A DNA stretch of 64,000 nucleotides from Plasmodiophora brassicae (Eukaryota; Endomyxa; Phytomyxea; Plasmodiophorida; Plasmodiophoridae), in NCBI GenBank assembly GCA_039704465.1, contig JASFAU010000004.1:744001-808000 (forward strand), given 5' to 3'. Positions 21,417 through 31,116 of the stretch are shown here, piece by piece (the first letter of the stretch is position 1; the number at the start of each line of letters is the position of its first letter). Position numbers and translations under genes: made by a program. The notes beneath the pieces were generated by a model. It was not told the origin of the DNA. It saw only the letters and a program-made list of their open reading frames with translations, and did not search any database.

Positions 21417-23548
21417 TTACTTTGGCGTACCGACCAGACGCCGAAGGAGATCAAACAATCGAAAGTCATCTGACATCAATTCGTTTTTATCGCGACTAAT
21501 TGGATTGATCGGCATCGCAGTAGAGAGACGTATGTATTTCAAACCTATTCGTGCAATGGCTCCTGAGGCCTCAGCGAACTCGAGCACGGCTGCGCCGCCT
21601 GCCTTCTGATGACGAAACCTTGGGTGCACGCCGACGCGTGTCTTGTTTGGGGGACCTGGCCCCCACGTGCCTTGCCGACGGCGGCTCCCCGTCTGCACGA
21701 TCCCGAGTTCGTCGTTTGTCGCGTGTCGACGACGACTCCCTGGCTCCCACGCTTTGCCGCTGCCTTGCCGACGGCGGCTCCCCGTCTACACGATCCCGAG
21801 TTCGTCGTTTGTCGCGTGTCGACGACGACTTCGCAGACAAATCGTCGCGTTTCGTATGCTGTTCGACGGGCCTGGGCTTGGGACGCTTGAAGAAGCGGTT
21901 CTCGTTACCGGAGAACACAACGGGGCCGTCTCTCTTTCGGGGCGAATACACCACTTTTGCAGATGGCGCCCGTTTGTAATCGGATGCTGATGACGATAAC
22001 GATTCGATGGATTCGCCCCTCGCCATTGCGTTCTTGATGGCTCGAGCAAGGACCTGGTCACCTGCCGACGAGTGTCGTGTTAAATGATCCGATGAAACAC
22101 AGCGAACCGTCTGTCATTACGCTTGGAAACGAACGCAACGACAACGCCGGTCGATCCTGCACGAGCCGTTCGACCCGCACGATGCAAGAAATCGCACGGA
22201 TTGAGTGGGAAGTCGAACATGACAACACGGGTCTTCGTCGGGAAGTCCAGCCCACGGAACGCGACGTCGCTCGTCACGAGGATTGACTTCTCGCCAGACG
22301 TGAACTTCGTAAAGTTCTCGCGACGCGTCTTTGGAAGGATGTCGCCATGCAAGCAAGCCGTCTGCAAGTGACCATGGATCAGTTTACCCAAGAGTGCGAC
22401 GTTTCCGCGCGAAGCCATACGTTCGAGAAACCGCTATCGTGCAGGGCATGATCGACTGCCCGACAGCTGTCGGTCGTGTTGCAAAAGATGACGACTGGAT
22501 CATGAATTGGCCTCGTCGTCATTTGACGCAATGTTGATACGAGGACCTCAACCTTGTCCCTGGCGCCAATGCCGACGAAGTCAACCTATTATCGTCAGTT
22601 AAACCCGGCCCAGGGCAGCATGCGTCGACGTACCGTCATCGCCGATGGGAGCCTATGCAACTTCTGTGACAAGACCGTTTCAATTCCGGGAAACCCGGCC
22701 TGCAAGTCGGCGACAACCTGCTGACGCATGGTCGCACTGACGAGGATAAACTGAACGGGACCTCCCTTCGCTTTAGCTTTGAGATTACGGACGGGCGTCA
22801 GCAGCCCAGCATCCAGTTCGTCTAGGAACCCGCATTTCGGATCAAACAGCGTATCAGCCTCATCGATGACCACGAACTGGACGTCGCCCAAGCGACAGTC
22901 GCGAGTGTAGACCAGCTTCCTGATCCGGCCAGGTGTGCCAATCACAAGGTCGATAGGCGAGGACAGATCGGAACGTTGGACGCGAATCTTGGCGCCGCCC
23001 AACATGACTCGCACGCTCAGCTTCAGGTGGTGAGACAGCATCTTGGCAACGTTCGCCACCTGGACAGCCAGTTCCCGGGAAGGGACGACGACAACCCCAC
23101 GAGGTTTCCCAGCACACGCCATCACACCTGTGAAGACCCTGTATTAGCGCATGCGATGATTCGAGCGTTTCCGGATTCCTACCCGTATCGGCATCAATGT
23201 TTTTGATCAGCTGCATGACAGGAGCCAGGTACGCCAGCGTCTTGCCTGCATTGGGAAATACAATAGTTAGTGGCATTCCAGTCCATGAAACAGATGTAAG
23301 CGCCCCGCACCTGTCCCAGTCTGGTCAGCCAGCAGGACGTCCTTGCGGGCGAGGACGCGTGGGATGACCTCGGCCTGTATCCAAGTCGGCGTCGCGATCT
23401 TCATATCCGTCAGCGCGTCGCAGACGCTCGTATTCAACCCGAGGCCAGCAAACGACGCTCTGTCTGCTGCAGTTGCCATACGTCGTAGGAAAGTACGCGC
23501 GACGCGCGACCCCAGACACCATCCAGCTACCCCGCCCATACGGGGCAT
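21417..23548 (-). CDS. DEAD-box RNA helicase, probably mitochondrial, seven exons
   Basis: Exons: 23311-23548, 23183-23245, 22634-23127, 22421-22585, 22121-22361, 21667-22061, 21417-21605 (594 aa). The N terminus is a likely mitochondrial presequence (GSRVARTFLRRMATAA). Helicase motifs are in order: TPTWIQ (Q motif), TGTGKT (I, across a junction), PSRELAVQV (Ia), GTPGR (Ib), DEAD (II), SAT (III), IFCNTTDSCRAV (IV), TSDVAFRGLD (V), HRAGRTARAG (VI). The closest look is to plant RH39 and fungal Mrh4-type organellar helicases. A basic C-terminal tail holds two near-identical 23-residue repeats. The last intron (21606-21666) is inferred from phase; without it the protein ends at 21571. Confidence 0.9.
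21669..21830. repeat. 93-bp tandem duplication inside the helicase tail
   Basis: Two 69-bp copies (21669-21737 and 21762-21830) differ at one base and are spaced with a 93-bp period. On the minus strand they encode the basic unit STRDKRRTRDR followed by DGEPPSAR. The near identity indicates a recent duplication. Confidence 0.9.
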
Positions 23549-23625
23549 CACCGGCGACGACTGCGCGCACCACGGGACTATACCAGTCAGCCGGGATGCA
23601 GCTCTCAGTCTCTCACCTGTACTGT

Positions 23626-23742
23626 ACAGCTGCAGTTCGGATAATTATTCTGCTCTGTGTGCAGCTGCGGTTCCGATCAGGGCAGCTCTCGGCCGTGCAC
23701 TTGCAGTTCCGGACATGCCATGTCTGTGCAGCTGCAGTTTTG
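23626..23742. promoter_or_regulatory. Four CAGCTG-type elements in a divergent intergenic region
   Basis: The 440-bp spacer between the helicase (-) and phosphatidylserine decarboxylase (+) starts contains four copies of a motif like gtgcagctgcagttcc at about 23626, 23657, 23695 and 23725, spaced 31-38 bp. They include palindromic E-box cores. A shared promoter element is inferred; there is no gene in 23549-23987. Confidence 0.45.
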
Positions 23743-23987
23743 ACTGACCAGGCCGGTCCGACTGAATTCTGATTGCGCAAGCTGCCGCTGATGATCAGGG
23801 CGCGCCCAGGGGTGGGATGGGGCTCGTTGTTTCAAGCGGGGCGCCGTGTGATGGGGCCGATGGGTGATGACGTCACGGAGGATGGTGTCAACAGAGCTGC
23901 CGTCACGACATATCTGATGGCTCCCTGGCATGCCCTCTGCCCATTTGTGATTATTTGAACAGGGTCGAACGAAGGTTGGGTGCGACC

Positions 23988-25628
23988 ATGTGTCGCCCGC
24001 ATGCACTTGTTATTCTATGCTGTACGACGGTGGCGCTGGTCGCTGCGGCCGACCTTGCTGGTGGTAACACCGGCGGGATGCCCATCGTTGTCAAGAATCC
24101 CACGAAGTCCAACGGTACGGTGGCCGACAACGCGTTCCGCTCAACGGTCCTTCATCTGAAAAGCGGGAATGCCACGACGACGGCACCGACACCAGCGCCA
24201 GTCTCGACTCGAACGCAGACGCCACGAACGCCATCGCCAGCACAAGGCAACTCGACGGCAACGGTTGCAGGCGTTCTTGCGCACAACGACAAACGTCAAC
24301 GGCAACTGGCGACGTTCTCCATTGTCGAGTGGACGCTCATCTTCCTGGTCGCCCTCCTGGTCCTGGTCCTTGCCTCGACCTGGCTCGCCTACTACTTGTG
24401 GCGCACACCGCGCTTGTCCCACAAATGGCCGCGATGGTTTGGCGTCCTGCTACTCGTCTTCACCATCCTCCTCCTGGGATTTGGCTTGCTGCCCGCTGCC
24501 GCACTTATAGCCCTCTGCGTCCTCATCATCCTCATCTCGGTCATCATCTACCTCGCCAGGTCGCACGAGGAACCCCTCCTTTACGATGGCGACAACAGCA
24601 CCAGCCCGTTCCAGCTCGTTCGACGCCAGAAACGCATCGTCGTGGGCGTCACCATCGCCATCGCCCTGACCCTAATCGTATTCTGCGCCGTCTACGTCCT
24701 TCTCCCATTGTACCAGCTCCGCGTCTGGGATCGGGAAACGCAGTCGCCAGTCATGGAACGTGCGCCACGTCGCCAGACAGCCGCTTTAGCCATGTTGTAT
24801 GGCGTTCCCGCGTTCGCCCGGTTCTTCCACCTGGACCATCTTCTGAAGCTCACATCGCAGTGGGCTGGTGCCGACTACAACAGGACGCTGGCCGACGATG
24901 CCGACAAGCGCCGCGCGATCAACGACCCGTTCGTACGCGCGTATGGCGTCGACATGTCCCCGTACGAACGTCCCGACTATAGGAACTATTCGTCGGTCAA
25001 CGACTGGTTCTCGAGACGCGTCCGGGCCGACGCCAGACCTATTGCATCAGGCGGCGTGATCGCGGCCGCTGACTCGCGCGTTACGGCCATCACCGCCATG
25101 GACCCATCCCAAACGGTCCTGCGTGTCAAGCAGGAGACGCTGGTGGCGAAGGACTTACTGGGCAGCGAATACGCAGGTGGGAATGACGATTTCAAGAACG
25201 GGGCCGCTGTGGTACATCGTCTGGCACCGCAGGATTACCATCGCGTCCATGCTGCCGTTGACGGTGTCGTCCAACAAGTGTACCAGGTGGACGGGTCGCC
25301 TCTGTCAGTGAACGAGATGGCATTGCGATCGTCATCGAGCCTGTTGCGCAACGAGCGTGTTGTCGTGGTCGTCAGGACGTCGTCGGGGAAGTCGATGGCG
25401 ACGGTGGCGGTGGGCGCCACACTGGTCGGGTCGATCGTGACGAAGGTGAACGCTGGTGATACGATCACACGCGGCCAGGACTTGCTGTACTTCCAGTTCG
25501 GGGGGTCGACCGTCGTGCAAATGTTCCCCGACGGCATGGTTCGCCTGGACGACGACCTCGTCAGCAACAGCGACGCCGGCGTCGAGACGTTCGTCAAGAT
25601 GGGCACTCGGATCGCCACGGAACTCTGA
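23988..25628 (+). CDS. PSD: Phosphatidylserine decarboxylase, membrane proenzyme
   Basis: Converts phosphatidylserine to phosphatidylethanolamine. One exon, 546 aa, with start at ATG 23988 that opens a signal peptide (ALVILCCTTVALVAAA). A Thr/Pro/Asn-rich segment is followed by four hydrophobic segments between about residues 110 and 250, unusual for this enzyme. The catalytic domain has NDWFSRRVRADARPI (family FFxRxLKxxARP), HRLAPQDYHRVH and VGATLVGSI. The self-cleavage site is GGST, at Ser507, giving an alpha chain of about 40 residues with the pyruvoyl group; GGST is also the form in yeast Psd2. Location in the endomembrane system is inferred from the signal and helices. Confidence 0.93.
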   Translation: MCRPHALVILCCTTVALVAAADLAGGNTGGMPIVVKNPTKSNGTVADNAFRSTVLHLKSGNATTTAPTPAPVSTRTQTPRTPSPAQGNSTATVAGVLAHNDKRQRQLATFSIVEWTLIFLVALLVLVLASTWLAYYLWRTPRLSHKWPRWFGVLLLVFTILLLGFGLLPAAALIALCVLIILISVIIYLARSHEEPLLYDGDNSTSPFQLVRRQKRIVVGVTIAIALTLIVFCAVYVLLPLYQLRVWDRETQSPVMERAPRRQTAALAMLYGVPAFARFFHLDHLLKLTSQWAGADYNRTLADDADKRRAINDPFVRAYGVDMSPYERPDYRNYSSVNDWFSRRVRADARPIASGGVIAAADSRVTAITAMDPSQTVLRVKQETLVAKDLLGSEYAGGNDDFKNGAAVVHRLAPQDYHRVHAAVDGVVQQVYQVDGSPLSVNEMALRSSSSLLRNERVVVVVRTSSGKSMATVAVGATLVGSIVTKVNAGDTITRGQDLLYFQFGGSTVVQMFPDGMVRLDDDLVSNSDAGVETFVKMGTRIATEL

Positions 25629-25675
25629 CCATTACTATACGAAACGTCGGGCTGTGTTAGTACTGTGCGATCGTC

Positions 25676-26814
25676 ATGCGTCAGCGGGTGTCGGTCAGCG
25701 TATCGGAGGCGTCGCCGAGGCCACTGGTCCTCTGCCGCTCGTACGCGTCGTACAAGACGGCCGCTGTGCCCACTCCGGTCCCACAATCGTCGGCGGAACC
25801 GCCCCCCGCGACGCCGAGGCAGCAGCAATGTGCGGATGGTGATCATGTTCAACGATGTACCGGTAACTGATGTGCCGAAGGCGTCCCACTCGACATGGCC
25901 GACGTCGCTCGTGGGATCAAGACGGCAGTGTTGAGGGCGCAAACAGCGACGCCTGCTAGAGTGCCAGTGGAGAACGCGCCAGACGAAGGGCGGCGCGCGC
26001 CGGGTGAAGCCCTGTTCGTGGCGTCTCTGTGCCAAGGATGTGCCTTCTACTGACACTTGTGGGACAGGACGCAGACGCAGGAAACGGCCAAGGAGCCTTC
26101 GACTGAATCGCTGAAATCCGAACTGTGCCAGCTTCGTTGGTGTTGGCATCCCGCGTCGTCAATCACCACGTTTCTCACAGTTTGCATTGGCCCAGGGGTC
26201 AGAAATCGTGCCGACGACGGCATTCAGCCTCTACGGGACATGATCAAGCAGTCGGGTCGAGCACTGAAGTTCGCCCGCGCTGGCAAGAGGTGGACTTCCT
26301 GGAACGAGTCTGCTGCCCTTGTAGTGAAAGCGGGTTTGTCATACCTATCAGTTTCTCGTACACGATGGGCGTCAAGGACCAGCATTTGGTGGAGCGCGCG
26401 ATCGACATGTCGCTGTCCAGCGATCTCCAGGAGACCATCCCTCGGTGCTGCCTCCCTGAGACCACAGCGCCTGCTGGTCCTGTAGGCACAGAGTAGTCCA
26501 GAGGGGACACACAATCCTGACCGCTCTGCATTGCCAGGGTGTGCTGTCACCGGTCAAGCCAGTCGCAGCTGCCCGTCGACCTGGGAAACGGGACCCATGG
26601 CATTTGATGGTCGATTTGGACCCAGCCGATCCCGAATACGAACAGATCTTCAACGAGCTCTGCGAGAGCAACTTGCTCATTGCTGCGAGCTTATTTGTAG
26701 GTACGCCTGCAACTGACCAGACCCCATGGCCTCACCGTTGCGATAGAAACCGGTCGATGCCAAGGTCAGTTTGGATTACTGCGGGTAGGCGATGTCGGCA
26801 TTGAGACGTTCTAG
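25676..26814 (+). CDS. Unrecognised protein, seven exons, possible mitochondrial presequence
   Basis: Exons: 25676-25838, 25881-26013, 26068-26135, 26196-26289, 26352-26481, 26538-26700, 26765-26814 (266 aa). Each junction was chosen because GT-AG ends, phase and natural protein composition agree, but there is no homologue to confirm them; the donors at 26014 and 26136 and the acceptor at 26195 are weakest. The first 50 residues are Arg/Ser/Ala/Pro-rich and could be a targeting peptide. Later come a helical stretch (LRDMIKQSGRALKFARAGKS), a segment resembling a ubiquitin-interacting helix (VERAIDMSL) and an acidic helix (DPADPEYEQIFNELCE). Only 47 bp separate it from the decarboxylase stop. 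Confidence 0.55.
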
Positions 26815-26959
26815 TCCATGTCTACGCCGCGTGGCAGGAGACCACGACGAAGTGCGATTCTATCGATATCGTCGATCAGGGAATTAGATGTTGGCCTGGC
26901 TCTTTGAGACCTTTGTTTCGGTTACGCTCACTAGCGCCGGATCGTAGGCCCAGTCAATC

Positions 26960-28302
26960 ATGGCGAACCTCGGAAACGACATCACGACCATTGAGGAAGG
27001 CGAGGAAGACGACAAAGAGCGAATCCGAACCGCAGTCGACGCTGAGCAATCCGTTCGGACCCTCCCGTACCGTCGCTGTCAGGTCCCCAACGGAAGCCCA
27101 TGTGATTCATAGGTGTACCGCCAATCCATCAAGTTCGATACTCTGAAGCTGAACCTGTGCGAGGCCCTGGCGAAACGAGTCAGTCGGTATGATCTGCCTG
27201 TTGTGGTTTCCAACTGATTCCCTAAGTAACTGGGTGCCGGGTGCCGGGATCAGGTTCGACACCGACCGGTCGGTCTCGGCGAGGACGAGAATGGAGGCAT
27301 CAGATCGTCGGTTCCAGTACAAGTCGTCGGTACGTTCGGGGGCAGCGTAAGGCGATTGGGATGTAATGGCGGATTAGGCACGCGATATGAACGACATGCG
27401 ATACACATCGTACCTGGAGAAACGTGGACGCCGTGCCGAGCGCAGGAAGAACTTCAAGAAGCTTGCAGAGATCTACGAACGCGTTAAGGGTACCTGGGGG
27501 ACCGGCGACCAGCTGATGGCAGCGGCAAGCGTCCATGAACGCACCATGATCCGAACACTGGCCGGGTTCATACACGGCCCGCATGGGGCCGATATCACGG
27601 CCGACCGCCTCGCCAACCTTCTCGTGCGCCTCGACTGTGACGTCCTTGTCGATGACCGAGCGCTCAAAGTCGTGTATGAATTCATGACAAAGGTCACTGC
27701 TGTGCAGATGAAGTACTCGATGGTATTGGCTGATACTGGCATGCAGATTGGGATCAGCGACGCGGCCCTTGGTGCAGCGATCACGTCCACGGGACGTAAA
27801 GTGCCGAACACGCTTCTCGACATCTGCAACGGTCAGATTCTGACGACAGCATGCTCCGATGGCAAGGAGCTCATCCAGGTCGTGTAGTTGTGAAAACGCA
27901 GGGTGCCAACGCGATGTTCGGCATGATGCGATCGACAGCGATTGCCGGGCGGCTTCTTCGCAAGCAACGTGAAGTTCAACGTCAACGGCGGTCTGCACGC
28001 CCCGCAAACGAAAGTACCTACCTACGCAGAGACATGTGCTAAGCGTAAGTAAACCAACTTGTTCGATGCTCCTCTATTAGTGTCTGGCAGACGGACTACC
28101 AGATCGACATGTCACTAACATATATATGTGGTACGAGCAGAGTACCGTTTGGCTACAGTTTTACTTTGAACAACGGTTCTCGCGCGTGTATCACACTGGT
28201 AAGCTCGACAATGGCACCAAAGACCTTGTTGTGACGAGTACCGTTACGATGACGCTTTTCTACGAGAACACGCCATTGCTTAAAGCGTTACTGACAGATT
28301 GA
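26960..28302 (+). CDS. Unrecognised 353-aa protein, six exons
   Basis: Exons: 26960-27052, 27113-27186, 27254-27329, 27378-27878, 27939-28044, 28091-28302. All phases close and most donors are canonical. The N-terminal half is acidic then strongly basic (RRAERRKNFKKLAEIYERVK). The second half is rich in beta-type sequence (QMKYSMVLADTGMQIG, FFASNVKFNVNGGLH, VVTSTVTMTLFYENT). No signal peptide or membrane helix is seen, and I do not recognise a family. The frame stays open for 42 codons beyond the TGA at 28300-28302, so the true 3' end should be checked. Confidence 0.6.
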
Positions 28303-28811
28303 TGGGGGCGCCATGTACAGCTTATGTTACCTGTTGTATTTGCGTTCGAAAAAGGTGGATGGACGTGCATGTGGAATCTGACGAGACCCCAGATCGGCCA
28401 GGGCGTGTTCGCGTTTAGGCAGTGATGGCGCGAATTCAGAACGTGTGACGCCGTTTCCAGTTCTAACTGCGACATCGAATACAAACGGGCGTAATGCAGA
28501 GCGGATCGTCGTCGGAAAGGCCACAAGCTCAACCCCATTTCTCATTTCGAACGCCAATTTCGTGACTGTGTCTGCTCGCCCCCCTGGTCGTCATCCCTGC
28601 TTCCGTCTCAGTGCACTGCCGTGGCAACCTACAGCAGTCTGCAGTCACTCGCATACGGTCTGACGCCTCGCAACCGTGCTGTTAACAGTGTGATCCTCAT
28701 CATAGGTACAGCTATGCTGACATACGAACGACATTGGCAGACGGGGCCGGATGCAGTATCACAGACCTGTATTGCAATTGAAGTTGAGGAACAACGGTCA
28801 AGAGCGTGACG
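28303..28811. other. No confident gene
   Basis: The first 126 bp continue the frame of the preceding gene beyond its stop (VVFAFEKGGWTCMWNL). Short frames near 28445 and 28621 on the + strand have no family resemblance. Confidence 0.4.
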
Positions 28812-29390
28812 TCAAGGAACAGCAAGGCCTTCCGGCAGTGGGACACAGCTAACGTAACGTTGTTTGTTTGATATAAACCGAGCGAGCCCGACTAACTTTA
28901 GGCCTGCATTGTAGATGGGGGTTCCACATATGCCTTCTAACAATAAGGCATCGAGAATCCCCGGCGGGGTGCACCTTTTTACCTGGAATCGAAAGGCGAC
29001 GGGATGCCCCGGCACCTGGAATTTGCCTACATATTCCAAAGCCAAAAGCTTACCCACCTGGCATGCGTCGAACCGTGCGAAGAAAATGTTGTCGCGTCGT
29101 AGATGTTCATCTTTTCTGGAGTGCATTCAGATAACGACGTTGGGATATATATATGACGTCGTTGCTGACGGTCAGCAAGGATACGTCGAACCGGTTGGCG
29201 ATACAGTCGATGCCGTTGAATACTCTCGACACATCGTCGAATATTTGTGCCACAGATCCGACCTCTTGGGTCGCTACGCAGTGGTACACTTTCGTGCCGA
29301 TCAGTCGACTCGCACGTTGCGCCGGAAGCGCTACAAGATACTTCAGGCGCTTGAGGAAGTTGAGGTATGCTTTCCATCGGTTTAGGCCTT
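28812..29390 (-). pseudogene. Trypsin-like protease fragment with Cys in place of the catalytic Ser
   Basis: Two overlapping minus-strand frames together look like a chymotrypsin fold. The first gives VYHCVAT (His at about 29281), then RFDVSLLTV (Asp at about 29185). The second gives LLLEGICGTPIYN followed by LKLVGLARF, matching the GDSGGP...GxxVGI region but with Cys (28926-28928) where Ser is expected. The frames are offset and no intron between them could be placed, and the first frame is preceded by a stop. It is therefore called a probable pseudogene, or a gene with an exon I failed to place. Confidence 0.4.
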
Positions 29391-29559
29391 AGGGGCCGTC
29401 TGGCAAACCGAAACCAAAAATGGCTTTGTCTGAAACGCCGGTTTTGACGGCCATTCGCGGTGCCAGACGCTTGCGAGGTTTTGCAGCTCGAGAGATTGCA
29501 TGTCGTGAATGCCGTCGCGGACACCGTATGGCGTAGACCTCCAGCAACTGCATTTGCGA

Positions 29560-30060
29560 TGGTGGGTAGGGATCCCGGGTCCGTGAACTGGAAGGACGGC
29601 GAGAAATCGAAGTACCTCATCCGCCTGCTTCAGAAGCAGGCGGATCTGGGCAAGCGCGCCGGTAACACCTTCAAGAAGTGTCCATGCCAAATTCATTACG
29701 AAATTCAAGGTGGAATACTCTCTGGTTCGGCTGAAGAACCACTTCGGCTCGGTGGGTTATACATCGTCATTGCATGTCAACGTGATTTGATACCATGTTG
29801 TGCAGTTGAAAACGAAGTATTCACACTAGTCCCGTGCCCTCCTGGACTATTCCGGTTTCGGCTGGGACGACAACCGGAAGATCGCTACTGCACCAGATGA
29901 CGTTTGGGAGAAGGGATTCGGCTGGGACGACAACCGGAAGATCGCCACTGCACCAGATGCCGTTTGGGAGAAGCTGATAGGGATATCAGCTTCTCCCAAA
30001 CGTCATCTGGTGCAGTAGCGATCTTCCGGTTGTCGTCCCAGCCGAAACCGGAATAGTCCA
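29560..30060 (+). pseudogene. Degraded Myb/SANT-like DNA-binding gene (transposon type)
   Basis: The pieces match the Myb/SANT-like domain found with Harbinger-type transposons: NWKDGEKSKYLIRLLQKQ, LGKRAGNTFKK, RLKNHF and SGFGWDDNRKIATAPDDVWE, in order. They sit in different frames with at least two shifts and a possible intron ending near 29826. The FGWDDNRKIATAP unit is tandemly duplicated (29852 onwards and 29911 onwards). A functional product is unlikely. Confidence 0.55.
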
Positions 30061-30093
30061 GGAGGTACGGAACTGTGAATACATCGTTTTCGG
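29808..30093. repeat. Inverted duplication with an extra direct copy
   Basis: About 100 bp at 29808-29909 recur inverted at 29985-30093, with a further direct copy of about 60 bp (29910-29970) between them. The two arms are nearly identical over the core ggctgggacgacaaccgg and could form a large hairpin. Both arms encode the same Myb/SANT-like segment, so the structure arose by duplication of that gene end. Confidence 0.9.
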
Positions 30094-30173
30094 TTTCGAC
30101 TTGCGCATTGCGACTTGCGTGCGCAACATGGCGTGTGTCCGTGGCTGTATGACGAGACGGCAAAAACAGAAAT

Positions 30174-30257
30174 GCGTTCGGCAGGATTCGAACCTGCGCC
30201 CCCCGAAGAAGACTAGAACCTGAATCTAGCGCCTTGGACCAACTCGGCCACGAACGC
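30174..30257 (-). tRNA. tRNA-Leu(CAG)
   Basis: 84 nt, no intron. Acceptor stem GCGTTCG/CGAACGC, D arm GCCGAGTTGGTCCAAGGC, anticodon stem CTAGA/TCTAG around loop TTCAGGT (anticodon CAG), a long variable arm typical of leucine tRNA, and T arm GCAGGTTCGAATCCTGC. It lies about 80 bp from the inverted duplication. Confidence 0.97.
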
Positions 30258-30403
30258 AAGGCGACGTGTAACGTCCACGATTACTGCAATAACGTCCGTT
30301 TTCGCCCGAGCATTGGAACTGGTGACCTGCGTGACCTTGCATTTGGCTGACGACGGGAGGGCCATCATTAAACTCCAGTAGTCCTGTATTGAACGACCAA
30401 CAT

Positions 30404-30925
30404 CTATGCGTGTATCTCGAATTCGATCTGCTCCAATATGTCGTTGATTTCGTCAATGACGTCCGCCAAACCCCTTCGTACGACGCATTCGCGACAGAGC
30501 AATTCGGCATCGCGCACTTCCAGATCGTTCCCCGCCTGTGCACGTAACATGATTCGTTCGACAGTCTATAGCGGCGTCAGCAGCGTGTCCCATGCGGGTC
30601 GATATCCGCAATGGCAAACCAGTTCGAATTTCCGCTTCTCGCACCGCTGAAGCTGGGTGATCAGACGGCCCCAGGATTCGCCATCCGGCGTCGTGCTCAA
30701 CCAGGTCGCCAGCTTGATCATCGATGTGCTCGCCTGCTGTATGTCGCGGCGCGCATCCTCGCACGCTGCCGCATACGCTCGGTCGTCCGTCCGACCGGTC
30801 CGCCACTGAACGAACTCGGCGTCCCATCGAGAATACGCCCGCGCCCGACCCTCCTGCACATGCTTCACGTGGGCCAGGATACCCCGCACGGGCATGCCTT
30901 CGTGCACGCCGTCGACACCGCTCAT
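30404..30925 (-). CDS. REX1BD: REX1B-domain protein, two exons
   Basis: Exons: 30620-30925 and 30404-30565 (155 aa). An all-helical protein whose order of charged helices (VKHVQEGRARAYSRWDAEF, QLQRCEKRKFEL, then INDILEQIEFEI) matches the REX1B domain first described in Chlamydomonas REX1 (repair-related) and human C19orf60/REX1BD. The intron donor is GTTTGC, chosen because it joins FEL to TVERI in phase with the family. The molecular function is poorly known. It is divergent from the kinesin-2 gene across 191 bp. Confidence 0.7.
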
Positions 30926-31116
30926 CGGTCACGCGGTGTCCGCTCCAGATCCGCGTGATGGCGCTGAACGCACCGAAGACGCCGCCGGCACCTTGTCGCG
31001 CGGCGACCTGTTAGCGGAACCAGGGCGATGACGATCCGAGGTGCTTGTCGCGTGAGTCAGATAGGTACACTGTCGTCAGGCACGCGCATCACGTTCCCGC
31101 AGATGGTCAGCGCGAC
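30926..31116. promoter_or_regulatory. Divergent spacer REX1BD / kinesin-2
   Basis: The 191-bp region between the two ATGs must hold both promoters. No TATA box is evident. Confidence 0.4.

Noticed and set aside
21571..22061. Helicase ending at the TGA at 21571
   Set aside because: Possible, but a 61-bp GT-AG intron in correct phase leads into a natural last exon ending at 21417; kept as the alternative.
25393..25440. VGATLVGSI as the decarboxylase cleavage site
   Set aside because: This is the conserved upstream motif; the self-cleavage site is the later GGST.
25235..26149. 304-codon minus-strand open frame
   Set aside because: Opposite the decarboxylase 3' end and the next gene; no domain, Arg-rich shadow.
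29421..29540. Arg-rich + strand frame (MALSETPVLTAIRGARR)
   Set aside because: Short and without family match; likely non-coding sequence within the degraded region.
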